In this document: positions 26,771 to 35,591 of the stretch, piece by piece
Numbering within the stretch: position 1 is the first letter of the stretch
Layout of the letters: the number at the start of each line of letters is the position of its first letter
From: Streptomyces sp. NBC_00620
GTDB taxonomy: Bacteria; Actinomycetota; Actinomycetes; Streptomycetales; Streptomycetaceae
NCBI RefSeq assembly: GCF_026341825.1
Contig: NZ_JAPENY010000001.1
Location: 2,170,001 to 2,234,000 of the forward strand
Length of the DNA: 64,000 bases
Direction: 5' to 3'
Notes under the pieces: generated by a model
What the model saw: the letters and a program-made list of their open reading frames with translations, nothing else
What the model was told of the DNA's origin: nothing
The model's database searches: none
Made by a program: the position numbers and the translations under genes

Positions 26771-26985
26771 GTGCGCCGGCAGTGCCCTGGGTGATGGGTC
26801 TGTGAGTGGGCTTGTCGGAGTCTGGGGAGGGGTGTCGGATCTCCTGTGGGCGGCCCCAGCAGCTGGTGCAATTGCACATATTAAATTGACCAGTTGTAGG
26901 TGAGGTGTAAGTTCCTCGGTTTCTAAAACCTATGCGGTGACACCCGTCACATGCCACAGTCCTTGTCGCCTGTGATGCTTCTGCG
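26771..26985. other. AT-rich patch with a perfect palindrome between convergent genes
   Basis: GTGCAATTGCAC at 26866-26877 is a perfect 12-bp palindrome, followed by ATATTAAATTGACC and promoter-like spacing. Because bldC is already terminated and the next gene ends here from the other side, no promoter is expected. It may drive a small RNA; I see no convincing open frame. Confidence 0.4.
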
Positions 26986-27204
26986 CTAAGGGAGTTGGGG
27001 CCTCACGGCGGCCTCGGCCCCGGCTGCCTCCTTGGCCTCATCGACACCATCGACGTCCTCGACGCCGCGCGGGGCGGGCTCCATGGCCAGCCGCAGGAGC
27101 CGGTGGCAGATCGGGCAGTGCCGCGTCAGATGCCGGTACTCGGAAGCGGCCGCCAGATGGGCGCGGAGCAGCGCGCGCGTCTCGTGCCGGGCGGTCGCCG
27201 CCAT
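26986..27204 (-). CDS. Small DUF6274-like protein with a CxxC-type motif
   Basis: 72 residues from the ATG at 27204, chosen because GGAGG lies five bases upstream and overlaps the earlier GTG. MAATARHETRALLRAHLAAA is followed by SEYRHLTRHCPICHRLLRLA, where two cysteines and flanking histidines could bind zinc. The C-terminus is acidic and low-complexity. It is found beside bldC in streptomycetes, but I know no function. Confidence 0.75.
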   Translation of the reverse strand: MAATARHETRALLRAHLAAASEYRHLTRHCPICHRLLRLAMEPAPRGVEDVDGVDEAKEAAGAEAAVRPQLP

Positions 27205-27304
27205 ACGCACCTCCAGGGGGCCTCGCGGGGTCGAGGGCCCTGGTTCCCTGGGTACCGGCGGAATGTGACGACGTCAAGACATGCGGAGACGAGCTCACGA
27301 CACG

Positions 27305-27338
27305 CGAAAGGCCCGGAGCCGAAGCTCCGGGCCTTTCG
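27305..27338. terminator. Hairpin next to the decayed tRNA-Asp
   Basis: Perfect 15-bp stem CGAAAGGCCCGGAGC with loop CGAA. It lies 3' of the minus-strand tRNA relic in the same arrangement as the functional copy. Confidence 0.8.
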
Positions 27339-27343
27339 TTCAT

Positions 27344-27420
27344 GCGGTCCTGACGGGATTTGCTGCATCCGATTGCGGCTGCGCCGCGGGCGCGGCCTCC
27401 ACCTTGACAGGGTGGCGAGC
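27344..27420 (-). pseudogene. Decayed tRNA-Asp relic
   Basis: GCGGTCCTGACGGGATTTG (27344-27362) and the segment beginning GCGGCCTCCACCTTGACAGG (27392-27420) match the 3' end and the anticodon half of the intact tRNA-Asp exactly. They are split by about 29 unrelated bases that replace part of the T-arm, and the D-arm and 5' acceptor are missing. It cannot fold as a tRNA. It and its terminator parallel the intact unit at 27448-27564, so this looks like an old tandem duplication. Confidence 0.85.
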
Positions 27421-27447
27421 GAGGTCGGGTCGCATGCAGGGCACGAA

Positions 27448-27482
27448 GAAGGCCCCGCATCCTTGCCGGATACGGGGCCTTC
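27448..27482. terminator. Terminator of tRNA-Asp
   Basis: GAAGGCCCCGCATCC and GGATACGGGGCCTTC, one mismatch, directly 3' of the minus-strand tRNA. Confidence 0.8.
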
Positions 27483-27489
27483 CTCACTG

Positions 27490-27564
27490 CGGTCCTGACG
27501 GGATTTGAACCCGCGGCCTCCACCTTGACAGGGTGGCGAGCACTCCAAACTGCTCCACAGGACC
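27490..27564 (-). tRNA. tRNA-Asp (anticodon GUC), copy 1
   Basis: GGTCCTGTGGAGCAGTTTGG at the 5' end, anticodon stem-loop CACC-CTGTCAA-GGTG giving GUC, T-loop GTTCAAATC, acceptor CAGGACC with discriminator G. CCA not encoded. Confidence 0.97.
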
Positions 27565-27659
27565 AGGTTTCACAGCCACTCGGTCTTGCGCTGGGCTGCG
27601 AAAAGAGACTGTACAGGAGGGTGGGTCCGGGGTCGAACTCACCCACCGTACATACGCCG

Positions 27660-30600
27660 TTACGGGGCCAGGGTGTCGATCGCCTTCACGATGCGCTTGT
27701 CGGAGACGGGGTACGCCGTGCCGAGCGCGTGGGCGAAGTAGCTGACGCGGAGCTCCTCGATCATCCAGCGGATGTCCAGGACCTGCTGGGGGACCGGCCG
27801 GCCCTGCGGCAGCTGCTCCAGAAGCCAGGCGTACTCGTCCTGCATCTCGTGGACCTTCTCCATGCGGGTGGTGTCCCGCTGGACGTTCGTCGGCATCTGC
27901 TGGAGGCGCCGGTCGGCCGCGACCAGGTAGCGCATCAGGTCCGCCAGGCGGCGCAGCCCGGTCGCGGTGACGAAGCCGGGCTTCACAAGGGCGTTCAGCT
28001 GCGTCCGTACGTCCGTGAGGTTCGCCAGGAGCGTCGGGCTCTGGATGCCCTTCAGGCGGCGCTCACAGGCCTGCCAGGCGGCCAGGACCTGCTGCACCTG
28101 GCCGACCGTGCGGACCGTCGTGTCGACGATCTCGGCGCGCACCTTGTCGTAGAGCTTCCGGTACGACTCCTCGTCCCACGCCGGGCCCCCGAAGTCCCCG
28201 ATCAGCTTGTCCGCCGCCGCCATCGCGCAGTCGTCGAAGAGGGCCTGGATCGAGCCGTGCGGGTTCGCGGACAGGGCGAGCTTCTGGACGTTGGTGAGCT
28301 TGTCCGAGGCGAACTTGCCCGGGTTCACCGGGATGTTGCGCAGGATCAGGCGCCGCGTGCCCTTCCACATCGCCTGCGCCTGCTCGGCCTCCGTGTCGAA
28401 GAGCCGTACGGAGACGGTGTCGCCGTCGTCCACGAGCGCCGGGTACGCCTTGACCGGCTGGCCGGCCCTCCGCGTCTCGAAGACGCGCGTGAGCGAGCCG
28501 ATCGTCCAGTCGGTCAGGCCCTTGCGCTCCAGGGACTCCCCGCCCTCGCGCTCCGCCGTAGCTGCCGCGGCCTGTGAGATCGCCTGGCGCGCCTTCGGCT
28601 TCAGCTGGAGCTGGAGCGCCTCCAGGTCCTTGTCCTCGGCGAGCTTGCGGCGTCGTTCGTCGACGATCCGGAAGGTGATCCTCAGGTGGTCGGGGACGCG
28701 GGACCAGTCGAAGTCGTCGGCGCTCACCGGCACACCGACCATGCGCTTCAGCTCGCGCGCCATCGTCATCGGCAGCGGCTCCTGGAGGGGCACGGCCCGC
28801 TCCAGGAACTTCGTCGCGTAGTTCGGTGCGGGCACGTAGTGGCGGCGGATCGGCTTCGGGAGGGAGCGGATGAGCTCGGTGACGACCTCTTCCCTCAGCC
28901 CCGGGATCTGCCAGTCGAAGCCCTCGTCCGTGACCTGGTTCAGGACGTGCAGCGGGATGTGGACGGTGACACCGTCCGCGTCCGCGCCCGGCTCGAACTG
29001 GTAGGTGACACGGAACTTCAGCGGGCCCTGGCGCCACGAGTCGGGATAGTCGTCCTTGCTGACGTCCCCGGCCCGCTCGTTGATGAGCATCGACCGCTCG
29101 AAGTCGAGGAGTTCGGGCTCCTCGTGCCGCTGGTGCTTCCACCAGGAGTCGAAGTGCGCCCCGGACACCACGTGTTCGGGCACCCGCTGGTCGTAGAAGT
29201 CGAAGAGCGTCTCGTCGTCGACGAGGATGTCGCGGCGCCGCGCCCGGTGCTCCAACTCCTCGACCTCGGTGAGGAGTCGGCGGTTGTCCGCGAAGAACTT
29301 GTGGTGCGTACGCCAGTCGCCCTCGACGAGCGCGTTGCGGATGAAAAGCTCACGGCTGGCCTCCGGGTCGATCCGCCCGTAGTTGACCTTGCGCTGGGCG
29401 ATGATCGGTACGCCGTACAGCGTGACCTTCTCGTACGCCATCACCGCGGCCTGGTCCTTCTCCCAGTGCGGCTCGCTGTACGTGTGCTTGAGGAGATGGC
29501 CGGCGAGCGGCTCGACCCACTCGGGCTCGATCTTGGCGTTGACGCGGGCCCAGAGACGGGAGGTCTCCACGAGCTCGGCGGACATCACGAACCGCGGGGG
29601 CTTCTTGAACAGGGCCGAACCCGGGAAGATCGCGAACTTCGCGCTGCGGGCGCCCAGATACTCGTTCTTCGCGCCCTCCTTCACGTCCTTCATACCGACG
29701 TGCGAGAGCAGCCCGGAGAGCAGCGAGACATGGACGCTCTGCTCGGCGGCGTCGTCCTCGTTCGGATGGATGCCCAGCTGCTTGGCGACCGTGCGGAGCT
29801 GGGTGTAGATGTCCTGCCATTCGCGGATGCGCAGGAAGTTCAGGTACTCCTGCTTGCACATCCGGCGGAACGCGGACGAGCCCCGCTCCTTCTGCTGCTC
29901 ACGGACGTACCGCCACAGGTTCAGATACGCGAGGAAGTCGGACGTCTCGTCCTTGAACCGGGCGTGCTGCTGGTCCGCCTGCGCCTGCTTCTCGGCCGGG
30001 CGCTCGCGCGGGTCCTGGATGGACAGCGCGGCCGCGATCACCATGACCTCGCGCACACAGCCGTTCTTGTCGGCCTCCAGGACCATCCGGGCGAGCCGGG
30101 GGTCGACGGGCAGCTGGGCGAGCTTGCGGCCGCTCTCCGTGAGCCGCTTGCGCGGGTCCTTCTGGGCCGGGTCCAACGCGCCCAGTTCCTGGAGGAGTTG
30201 GACGCCGTCACGGATGTTGCGGTGGTCCGGCGGGTCGATGAAGGGGAACTTCTCGATGTCGCCGAGACCGGCGGCGGTCATCTGGAGGATGACGGAGGCG
30301 AGGTTCGTACGGAGGATCTCCGCGTCCGTGAACTCCGGGCGGGCCAGGAAGTCGTCCTCGGAGTACAGCCGGATGCAGATGCCGTCGGACGTACGGCCGC
30401 AGCGGCCCTTGCGCTGGTTGGCGCTGGCCTGCGAGACCGGCTCGATGGGCAGCCGCTGGACCTTGGTGCGGTGGCTGTATCTGGAGATACGGGCGGTGCC
30501 CGGGTCGATGACGAACTTGATGCCCGGGACGGTGAGCGAGGTCTCGGCGACGTTCGTAGCCAGAACGATCCTGCGCCCGGTGTGCTGCTGGAACACGCGG

Positions 30601-31604
30601 TGCTGCTCGGCGTGCGACAGCCGTGCGTAGAGGGGGAGGACCTCGGTGAACCGGTAGTTCTTCTTCGTCAGCGCGTCCGCCGTGTCGCGGATCTCGCGCT
30701 CGCCCGAGAGGAAGACCAGGATGTCGCCCTTGCCCTCGCCCTGGAGCTCCTCGACGGCGTCGCAGATCGCGGTGATCTGGTCGCGGTCGGAGTCGTCCCC
30801 CTCTTCTTCCAGCAGCGGGCGGTAGCGGACCTCGACCGGGTACGTACGGCCGCTGACCTCGACGATCGGCGCCTCGCCGAAGTGGCGGGAGAAGCGCTCG
30901 GGGTCGATGGTCGCGGAGGTGATGACGACCTTGAGGTCAGGACGCTTGGGCAGCAGCTGAGCGAGATAGCCAAGCAGGAAGTCGATGTTCAGAGACCGCT
31001 CGTGGGCCTCGTCGATGATGATCGTGTCGTACGCGCGCAGCTCGCGGTCCGTCTGGATCTCGGCCAGCAGGATGCCGTCGGTCATGAGCTTGACGAAGGT
31101 GCCGTCCGGGTTCACCTGGTCGGTGAAGCGGACCTTCCAGCCGACGGCCTCGCCCAGCGGGACGTCGAGCTCGTCCGCCACGCGCTCGGCGACGGTACGG
31201 GCGGCGATACGGCGGGGCTGGGTGTGCCCGATCATGCCGCGGACACCACGGCCGAGTTCCATACAGATCTTGGGGATCTGGGTCGTCTTACCGGAACCGG
31301 TCTCGCCCGCGACGATGACGACCTGGTGATCACGGATGGCGGCCGCGATGTCGTCCTTCTTCTGGCTGACCGGGAGCTGCTCGGGATAGGTGATCGCGGG
31401 CACCCGAGTACGACGCTCGGCCATCCGGGCCTCGCCCTTGGTGACCTCCGCGTCGATCTCGGCGAGCACGGCGGACCGGGCTTCGGGCTTGCGGATCTTG
31501 CGTGCGCCTTCGAGCCTGCGCCCGAGCCGGTGCGCGTCGCGCAGGGACAGCTCGGTCAGGCGGGCGGCGAGATCGCCGAGGGCGGGGGCGGGATGCGTAG
31601 ACAT
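27660..31604 (-). CDS. hrpA: ATP-dependent RNA helicase HrpA (DEAH box)
   Basis: 1314 residues, the full length of bacterial HrpA. Walker A GETGSGKT at 100-107, DEAH at 198-201, motif III SATIDPERFS, and the late motif QRKGRCGRTSDG. The helicase core is followed by winged-helix/ratchet and OB domains and the long C-terminal extension typical of bacterial HrpA. In other bacteria HrpA resolves stalled or collided ribosomes and processes mRNAs. Transcribed alone toward the tRNA-Asp. The divergent gene starts 126 bases away. Confidence 0.96.
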   Translation of the reverse strand: MSTHPAPALGDLAARLTELSLRDAHRLGRRLEGARKIRKPEARSAVLAEIDAEVTKGEARMAERRTRVPAITYPEQLPVSQKKDDIAAAIRDHQVVIVAGETGSGKTTQIPKICMELGRGVRGMIGHTQPRRIAARTVAERVADELDVPLGEAVGWKVRFTDQVNPDGTFVKLMTDGILLAEIQTDRELRAYDTIIIDEAHERSLNIDFLLGYLAQLLPKRPDLKVVITSATIDPERFSRHFGEAPIVEVSGRTYPVEVRYRPLLEEEGDDSDRDQITAICDAVEELQGEGKGDILVFLSGEREIRDTADALTKKNYRFTEVLPLYARLSHAEQHRVFQQHTGRRIVLATNVAETSLTVPGIKFVIDPGTARISRYSHRTKVQRLPIEPVSQASANQRKGRCGRTSDGICIRLYSEDDFLARPEFTDAEILRTNLASVILQMTAAGLGDIEKFPFIDPPDHRNIRDGVQLLQELGALDPAQKDPRKRLTESGRKLAQLPVDPRLARMVLEADKNGCVREVMVIAAALSIQDPRERPAEKQAQADQQHARFKDETSDFLAYLNLWRYVREQQKERGSSAFRRMCKQEYLNFLRIREWQDIYTQLRTVAKQLGIHPNEDDAAEQSVHVSLLSGLLSHVGMKDVKEGAKNEYLGARSAKFAIFPGSALFKKPPRFVMSAELVETSRLWARVNAKIEPEWVEPLAGHLLKHTYSEPHWEKDQAAVMAYEKVTLYGVPIIAQRKVNYGRIDPEASRELFIRNALVEGDWRTHHKFFADNRRLLTEVEELEHRARRRDILVDDETLFDFYDQRVPEHVVSGAHFDSWWKHQRHEEPELLDFERSMLINERAGDVSKDDYPDSWRQGPLKFRVTYQFEPGADADGVTVHIPLHVLNQVTDEGFDWQIPGLREEVVTELIRSLPKPIRRHYVPAPNYATKFLERAVPLQEPLPMTMARELKRMVGVPVSADDFDWSRVPDHLRITFRIVDERRRKLAEDKDLEALQLQLKPKARQAISQAAAATAEREGGESLERKGLTDWTIGSLTRVFETRRAGQPVKAYPALVDDGDTVSVRLFDTEAEQAQAMWKGTRRLILRNIPVNPGKFASDKLTNVQKLALSANPHGSIQALFDDCAMAAADKLIGDFGGPAWDEESYRKLYDKVRAEIVDTTVRTVGQVQQVLAAWQACERRLKGIQSPTLLANLTDVRTQLNALVKPGFVTATGLRRLADLMRYLVAADRRLQQMPTNVQRDTTRMEKVHEMQDEYAWLLEQLPQGRPVPQQVLDIRWMIEELRVSYFAHALGTAYPVSDKRIVKAIDTLAP

Positions 31605-31730
31605 ACGCCGTCCAGGATCTCACCTCGGCGAAATGACTGGCGAACGCTTTTGCGTGGCGGGCGCCGGGCGGGGTTGCCGCGGGTCCTTCTCGCGGAGAAA
31701 TATCGCTCACACGGCTCTAGCTTGGTCGAT

Positions 31731-32792
31731 ATGTCCGAGATGCCGCACGGTGCCCATGGCAAGCCGCCCACCCGTCGTGAACGTTGGGCGGACTTCAAGG
31801 AGTCGCCGTTCCTGCCCGCGACGGTGCTCGTGCTGATCATTTCCGCGGCGGCGGGCCTGTTCGCGGGCTCGTACACGTACTCCATGGCGAATCCGACGCC
31901 GCGTCATGTGCCGACGGCGATCGTGGGGGCGTACGACGAGGCGCGGGGCAAGGTGTTCCTCGACGGGATGGAGAAGGCGCTCGACGCCTCGCTGAAGATC
32001 CACACGTACGACAGCAGGGCGGCGGCCGTCGAGGCGGTGGACGACCAGAAGGTCTTCGCGATCTTCGAAGTGCGGGAGCCGGGGCGGGCGGTCACCCTCG
32101 ACGTCTCCGGGGCGTCCGGCGCCTCGGTGGCGGAACTGCTGGCGGAGGCGGCGCCGGCCGTCGGCAAGGAGACGGGGGTCGCGGTCACCGTCAGGGACAT
32201 CAAGCCCCTGCAGAAGGGCGACCCGCGAGGGCTGGCGATCTTCTACATCTCGCTCGCGGCCGTGGTCATCGGATTCATCGGCGCGATCCAGCTCAGCGTG
32301 CACGCGCGGGCGCTGAACCCGCTGGAGCGGATCGCGTTCACGGCCGCGTACGCCCTGTTCGGCGGGTTCGCGATCGCGGCGGTGGTGGACTGGCTCCTGG
32401 GCGCCCTGGATCTGCCGTTCGTCGAGTCCTGGCTGATCCTCGCGTTCACCATGTTCACGTCGGGCATGGTCTTCACCATGTTCAACACCCTCTTCGGGCG
32501 CTGGGCGATGATCCCCACCTGGGGCCTGATGGTCCTCCTCGGCAACCCGTCCTCGGGCGGCGCCGTCTCCTGGCCCCTGCTCCCGTCCGTGCTCGGCTAC
32601 ATCGGCCGCTGGCTGCCACCGGGCGCCTCCGTCAACGCCCAGCACACAGCGGTGTACTTCGCCGGCCACCAGCACGTGTTCCCGTTCCTGGTCCTCGCCG
32701 GGTGGGCCCTGGTGTCGTGCGCGGTCTTCTGGACGTGGCGGCATCGGCATCCCGGGGGGCGGGAGGCGGAGCCGGCGCACGCGGCGGACTGA
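31731..32792 (+). CDS. ABC-2/YhgE-like integral membrane protein
   Basis: 353 residues. After a basic cytosolic start comes a first span (about 30-48), an extracytoplasmic domain of about 115 residues (PTAIVGAYDEARGKVFLDGM and onward), then about five spans, with ISLAAVVIGFIGAIQLSV and IPTWGLMVLLGNPSSGGAVS. One span-large loop-cluster of spans is the plan of YhgE/Pip and ABC-2-permease-like proteins, but there is no ATPase gene nearby. Function unknown. TAGCTT ends seven bases before the ATG and there is no ribosome binding site, so a leaderless mRNA is likely. Confidence 0.75.
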   Translation: MSEMPHGAHGKPPTRRERWADFKESPFLPATVLVLIISAAAGLFAGSYTYSMANPTPRHVPTAIVGAYDEARGKVFLDGMEKALDASLKIHTYDSRAAAVEAVDDQKVFAIFEVREPGRAVTLDVSGASGASVAELLAEAAPAVGKETGVAVTVRDIKPLQKGDPRGLAIFYISLAAVVIGFIGAIQLSVHARALNPLERIAFTAAYALFGGFAIAAVVDWLLGALDLPFVESWLILAFTMFTSGMVFTMFNTLFGRWAMIPTWGLMVLLGNPSSGGAVSWPLLPSVLGYIGRWLPPGASVNAQHTAVYFAGHQHVFPFLVLAGWALVSCAVFWTWRHRHPGGREAEPAHAAD

Positions 32793-32854
32793 CGGGCAAG
32801 GGCCGACGGGCAGGGGCTGAGGGGCAGGGGCTCCTCATGCAACTTCCCATACGA

Positions 32855-32886
32855 CGAAGACCCCGTCCGTGTGGACGGGGTCTTCG
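32855..32886. terminator. Terminator of the tRNA-Glu/Asp/Phe operon
   Basis: Perfect 14-bp stem CGAAGACCCCGTCC with loop GTGT, 3' of tRNA-Phe on the minus strand; also serves the convergent membrane protein gene. Confidence 0.88.
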
Positions 32887-32893
32887 GGGGTTG

Positions 32894-32967
32894 TGGCTGG
32901 GGCCGGGGTCGAACCGGCGACCTATCGCTTTTCAGGCGATCGCTCGTACCAACTGAGCTACCCAGCC
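32894..32967 (-). tRNA. tRNA-Phe (anticodon GAA)
   Basis: GGCTGGGTAGCTCAGTTGG, anticodon loop CTGAAAA giving GAA, T-loop GTTCGACCC, acceptor CCCAGCC with discriminator A. Third gene of a leftward tRNA operon. A hairpin (GAAGTTCC-TTGC-GGAACTTC) separates it from tRNA-Asp and may guide processing. Confidence 0.97.
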
Positions 32968-32991
32968 ACGAAGTTCCTTGCGGAACTTCAG

Positions 32992-33066
32992 CGGTCCTGA
33001 CGGGATTTGAACCCGCGGCCTCCACCTTGACAGGGTGGCGAGCACTCCAAACTGCTCCACAGGACC
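32992..33066 (-). tRNA. tRNA-Asp (anticodon GUC), copy 2
   Basis: Identical to the tRNA at 27490-27564. Middle gene of the Glu-Asp-Phe operon. Confidence 0.97.
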
Positions 33067-33115
33067 AAGCTGCTGTGCGCGACATGCGTAAAACAGTGTC
33101 GCACACGGTATTACG

Positions 33116-33188
33116 TGCCCCCAACGGGATTCGAACCCGTGCTACCGCCTTGAAAGGGCGGCGTCCTAGGCCGCTAGACGATGAGGGC
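33116..33188 (-). tRNA. tRNA-Glu (anticodon UUC)
   Basis: GCCCTCATCGTCTAGCGGCC, anticodon loop CTTTCAA giving UUC, T-loop GTTCGAATC, discriminator A. First gene of the operon. In actinobacteria tRNA-Glu also feeds tetrapyrrole synthesis. Confidence 0.97.
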
Positions 33189-33268
33189 TATCGGCCCGCC
33201 TGGGCGCTTCTCAGCGCGTCGGGGACGTGAGAAGCATATGGGATGGCGGGAGGTATCGCCAAAACGGT

Positions 33269-34942
33269 TTAGGGGGTGCCCGCGGAGGACGTGGGAGAGG
33301 GGATCGGGGACGGTGTGGGTGGGGGCGTGGAGGACGACGGTGTGGGTGAGGGAGTGGGGGACTGGGTGGGGGACTGGACGGCGCCCGGTTTGTTTTCCTC
33401 GGGGAGGTGGCGGCTCACCTCGGCCGTTGTCAGGCCCAGGCCGCCGAGCTTGATCTCGTCCCAGGCCTGGAGGCGGCGGGTGTCCCGGTCGAGGTAGAGG
33501 ACCGAGGCCTCGATCGGGTCGGGGTACTTGCCCTCCAGGGCACGCAGACCACTGCCGCCCGTCGAGCCTTCGATACGCAGGCGGGTGCCGCCCTTCATGA
33601 CCTCCATCTCCTGGTGGTGCAGATGCCCCGCCAGGACCAGCGGCACCTCGCCGTCCGTCTGACGGGCCGCCTCCGGTTCGTGGGCGACGGCGATGTCGAC
33701 GGGCGTACCCGCCACCCGCTGGTCGCGCAGCACCGACGCAAGCAGCGCGCCCGCCTCCTGCTGCGCCTGGCCGCCCTCCGGGTCGGCCGACCGGTCGGGG
33801 GTGAACTGCGGGTCGCCGATGCCCGCGAAACGCAGGCCCGCGACCGTGACCGCCCGGCCCTCGTCCAGAACGCGCACGTTCTTGATCTTTTCGAGGTAGC
33901 GCTGGGTGAGGAGGGAGTCGTGGTTGCCCCGGACCCAGACGTACGGCGCTCCCAGGTCCGCGATCGGGTCCAGGAAGCCGTTCTCGGCCGCCGTGCCGTG
34001 GTCCATCGTGTCGCCGGAGTCGACGATCACATTGATGTCGTACTGCTCGACGAGCGAGGCGATGATCTTCCAGCTCGCCGGGTTGAGGTGGATGTCGGAG
34101 ACGTGCAGGACCCGGATGGTGGTCGGGTCCGGCTCGTACCCGGGGAGCGTGGAGGTGACGTCGTACAGCTTCGTCACGTTCGTCACCAGGCGTGCCAACT
34201 CCTTCTGGTAGACGTCGAATTCGCTGACGATGCTGCGGGCGTTGCCGACGAGGGAGGGTGCGGAGGAGAGGAGTCCGGAGAACTTCGGTTCCAGGACCGA
34301 GTTGGGGTTCCAGGTGGCGAAGGCCGTCCCGCCGCAGGCGGCGAGGAGGGTGAGGGCCAGGCCGCCCGCCGCGAGGGCCCGGCGGGGCCGGCGGTAGACC
34401 GCGAGTCCGAGCGCGGTGGCGCCGGAGACGACGGCCACGCAGGACCGTACGGCCAGGTCGAGCGTGCCGTGCTCGACGTCCTGCGCGACCTCCTCCTGGA
34501 GGCCGGAGAGCCGCTCGGGGTGATCGACCAGCGCCTGCGAGCGCACCGGGTCGAGCCGGTCCACGTCCACGTCGAGCCGCAGCGGGGCCTGGTGGCTGCG
34601 CAGCTCCAGCGCGCCGAGCGGGGCCACGTTGATCTTCGTGCCGCCGTCGAGGGAGGGCCGCAGGGTCATGGTGGTGTCCATGGGGCCGACCGGCACGCGT
34701 ACGTTGCCCACGATCAGCAGCCCCAGCCAGGCGCCGAGCAGTACGACGGTCATGAGGCCGAGGACTCGGGCGTACGGGTGGGGCTGGTGGACGAGTTCGG
34801 TCGCCGGGTGGGGGCGGCGGGCGCGGTAGCGGCGGGTGAGTGCGAGGGCTCGGGGGGCTGTCCGGAGACTCCGGGCGCGGTTCCGTCGAGTCCTTCGTAT
34901 GCGGTGCAGGGCGGTGGTCACGGCAGCGAGGACGCGGGCCAT
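33269..34942 (-). CDS. Membrane-anchored metallophosphoesterase
   Basis: 557 residues. Very basic N-terminus, a span at about 61-81, an extracytoplasmic domain, two more spans near 165-210, then a calcineurin-like phosphoesterase domain with the full metal set: DIH (HVSDIHLNP), GD (VDSGDTMDH), GNHD (WVRGNHDSLL), AHEP, and GHLHH. The tail is a Ser/Pro/Thr repeat of about 45 residues (QSPTPSPTPS), probably wall-spanning or glycosylated. It likely hydrolyses phosphodiesters or phosphomonoesters outside the membrane. Substrate unknown. The tRNA operon begins just downstream of it. Confidence 0.88.
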   Translation of the reverse strand: MARVLAAVTTALHRIRRTRRNRARSLRTAPRALALTRRYRARRPHPATELVHQPHPYARVLGLMTVVLLGAWLGLLIVGNVRVPVGPMDTTMTLRPSLDGGTKINVAPLGALELRSHQAPLRLDVDVDRLDPVRSQALVDHPERLSGLQEEVAQDVEHGTLDLAVRSCVAVVSGATALGLAVYRRPRRALAAGGLALTLLAACGGTAFATWNPNSVLEPKFSGLLSSAPSLVGNARSIVSEFDVYQKELARLVTNVTKLYDVTSTLPGYEPDPTTIRVLHVSDIHLNPASWKIIASLVEQYDINVIVDSGDTMDHGTAAENGFLDPIADLGAPYVWVRGNHDSLLTQRYLEKIKNVRVLDEGRAVTVAGLRFAGIGDPQFTPDRSADPEGGQAQQEAGALLASVLRDQRVAGTPVDIAVAHEPEAARQTDGEVPLVLAGHLHHQEMEVMKGGTRLRIEGSTGGSGLRALEGKYPDPIEASVLYLDRDTRRLQAWDEIKLGGLGLTTAEVSRHLPEENKPGAVQSPTQSPTPSPTPSSSTPPPTPSPIPSPTSSAGTP

Positions 34943-35150
34943 TGGTCCCGTATGCCCAGTGTGGGCGTGGGTATGCGGCGCGGCCCCGGCTCTCGTACGG
35001 GGGTGTCCGCGACTCTCGTAGCGGGGCTTCGTACCGTGAAATGGCCGTGTGCACGAGATTCCGTCGTACGCCTCTTCGGAAGACCTTCGGCTGATCGGGT
35101 GAACGGCTCGTAAGGCTTGCTGCTAGCCCGTGGTCCGGGTGGCCCCGAGA

Positions 35151-35501
35151 TCAGCCCCAGCCCAGCTCATGAAGCCGCTCGTCATCGATGCCGAAGTGGT
35201 GGGCAATCTCGTGGATCACGGTCACGGCTACCTCGTGCACGACCTCGTCCGGGGTCTTGCACATCCGCAGTGTGGGGCCCATGTAGATCGAAATGCGGTC
35301 CGGGAGTACACCCGCGTACCACTCGCCACGGTCCGTGAGCGGGGTGCCCTCGTAGAGGCCCAGTAGCTCGGGGTCGTCGGCTGGAGGCTCGTCCTCGACG
35401 AACACGGCGACGTTGTCCATGACCCGGGTCAGCTCGGGCGGGATCTGGTCGAGGGCTTGGCTTACGAGCTCTTCGAAGGCTTCGCGCGTCATTTCCAGCA
35501 C
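35151..35501 (-). CDS. Minimal zincin-type metallopeptidase family protein
   Basis: 116 residues. HEIAH at 97-101 in VTVIHEIAHHFGIDDERLHE is the zinc motif, and the acidic residues just after it would supply the third ligand. The first 60 residues (MLEMTREAFEELVSQALDQI) are a conserved helical part of this small family. It is cytosolic with no signal peptide. Peptidase activity is predicted only. GTG start with an alternative ATG three codons later. The gene ends against the truncated dipeptidase. Confidence 0.88.
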   Translation of the reverse strand: MLEMTREAFEELVSQALDQIPPELTRVMDNVAVFVEDEPPADDPELLGLYEGTPLTDRGEWYAGVLPDRISIYMGPTLRMCKTPDEVVHEVAVTVIHEIAHHFGIDDERLHELGWG

Positions 35502-35591
35502 TAGGCCATTGTCCGGGACGATCGCTCTAGTGGGTGCGGTTCAGTCGGCGAACTGGCCCGCTACCGCAGGCCGGGGGGCAGCTTCGTTTCG

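Noticed and set aside
28686..31730. Long plus-strand open frame opposite hrpA
   Set aside because: Antisense shadow of HrpA; only the part from 31731 (membrane protein) has codon bias, a start and a promoter-like element.
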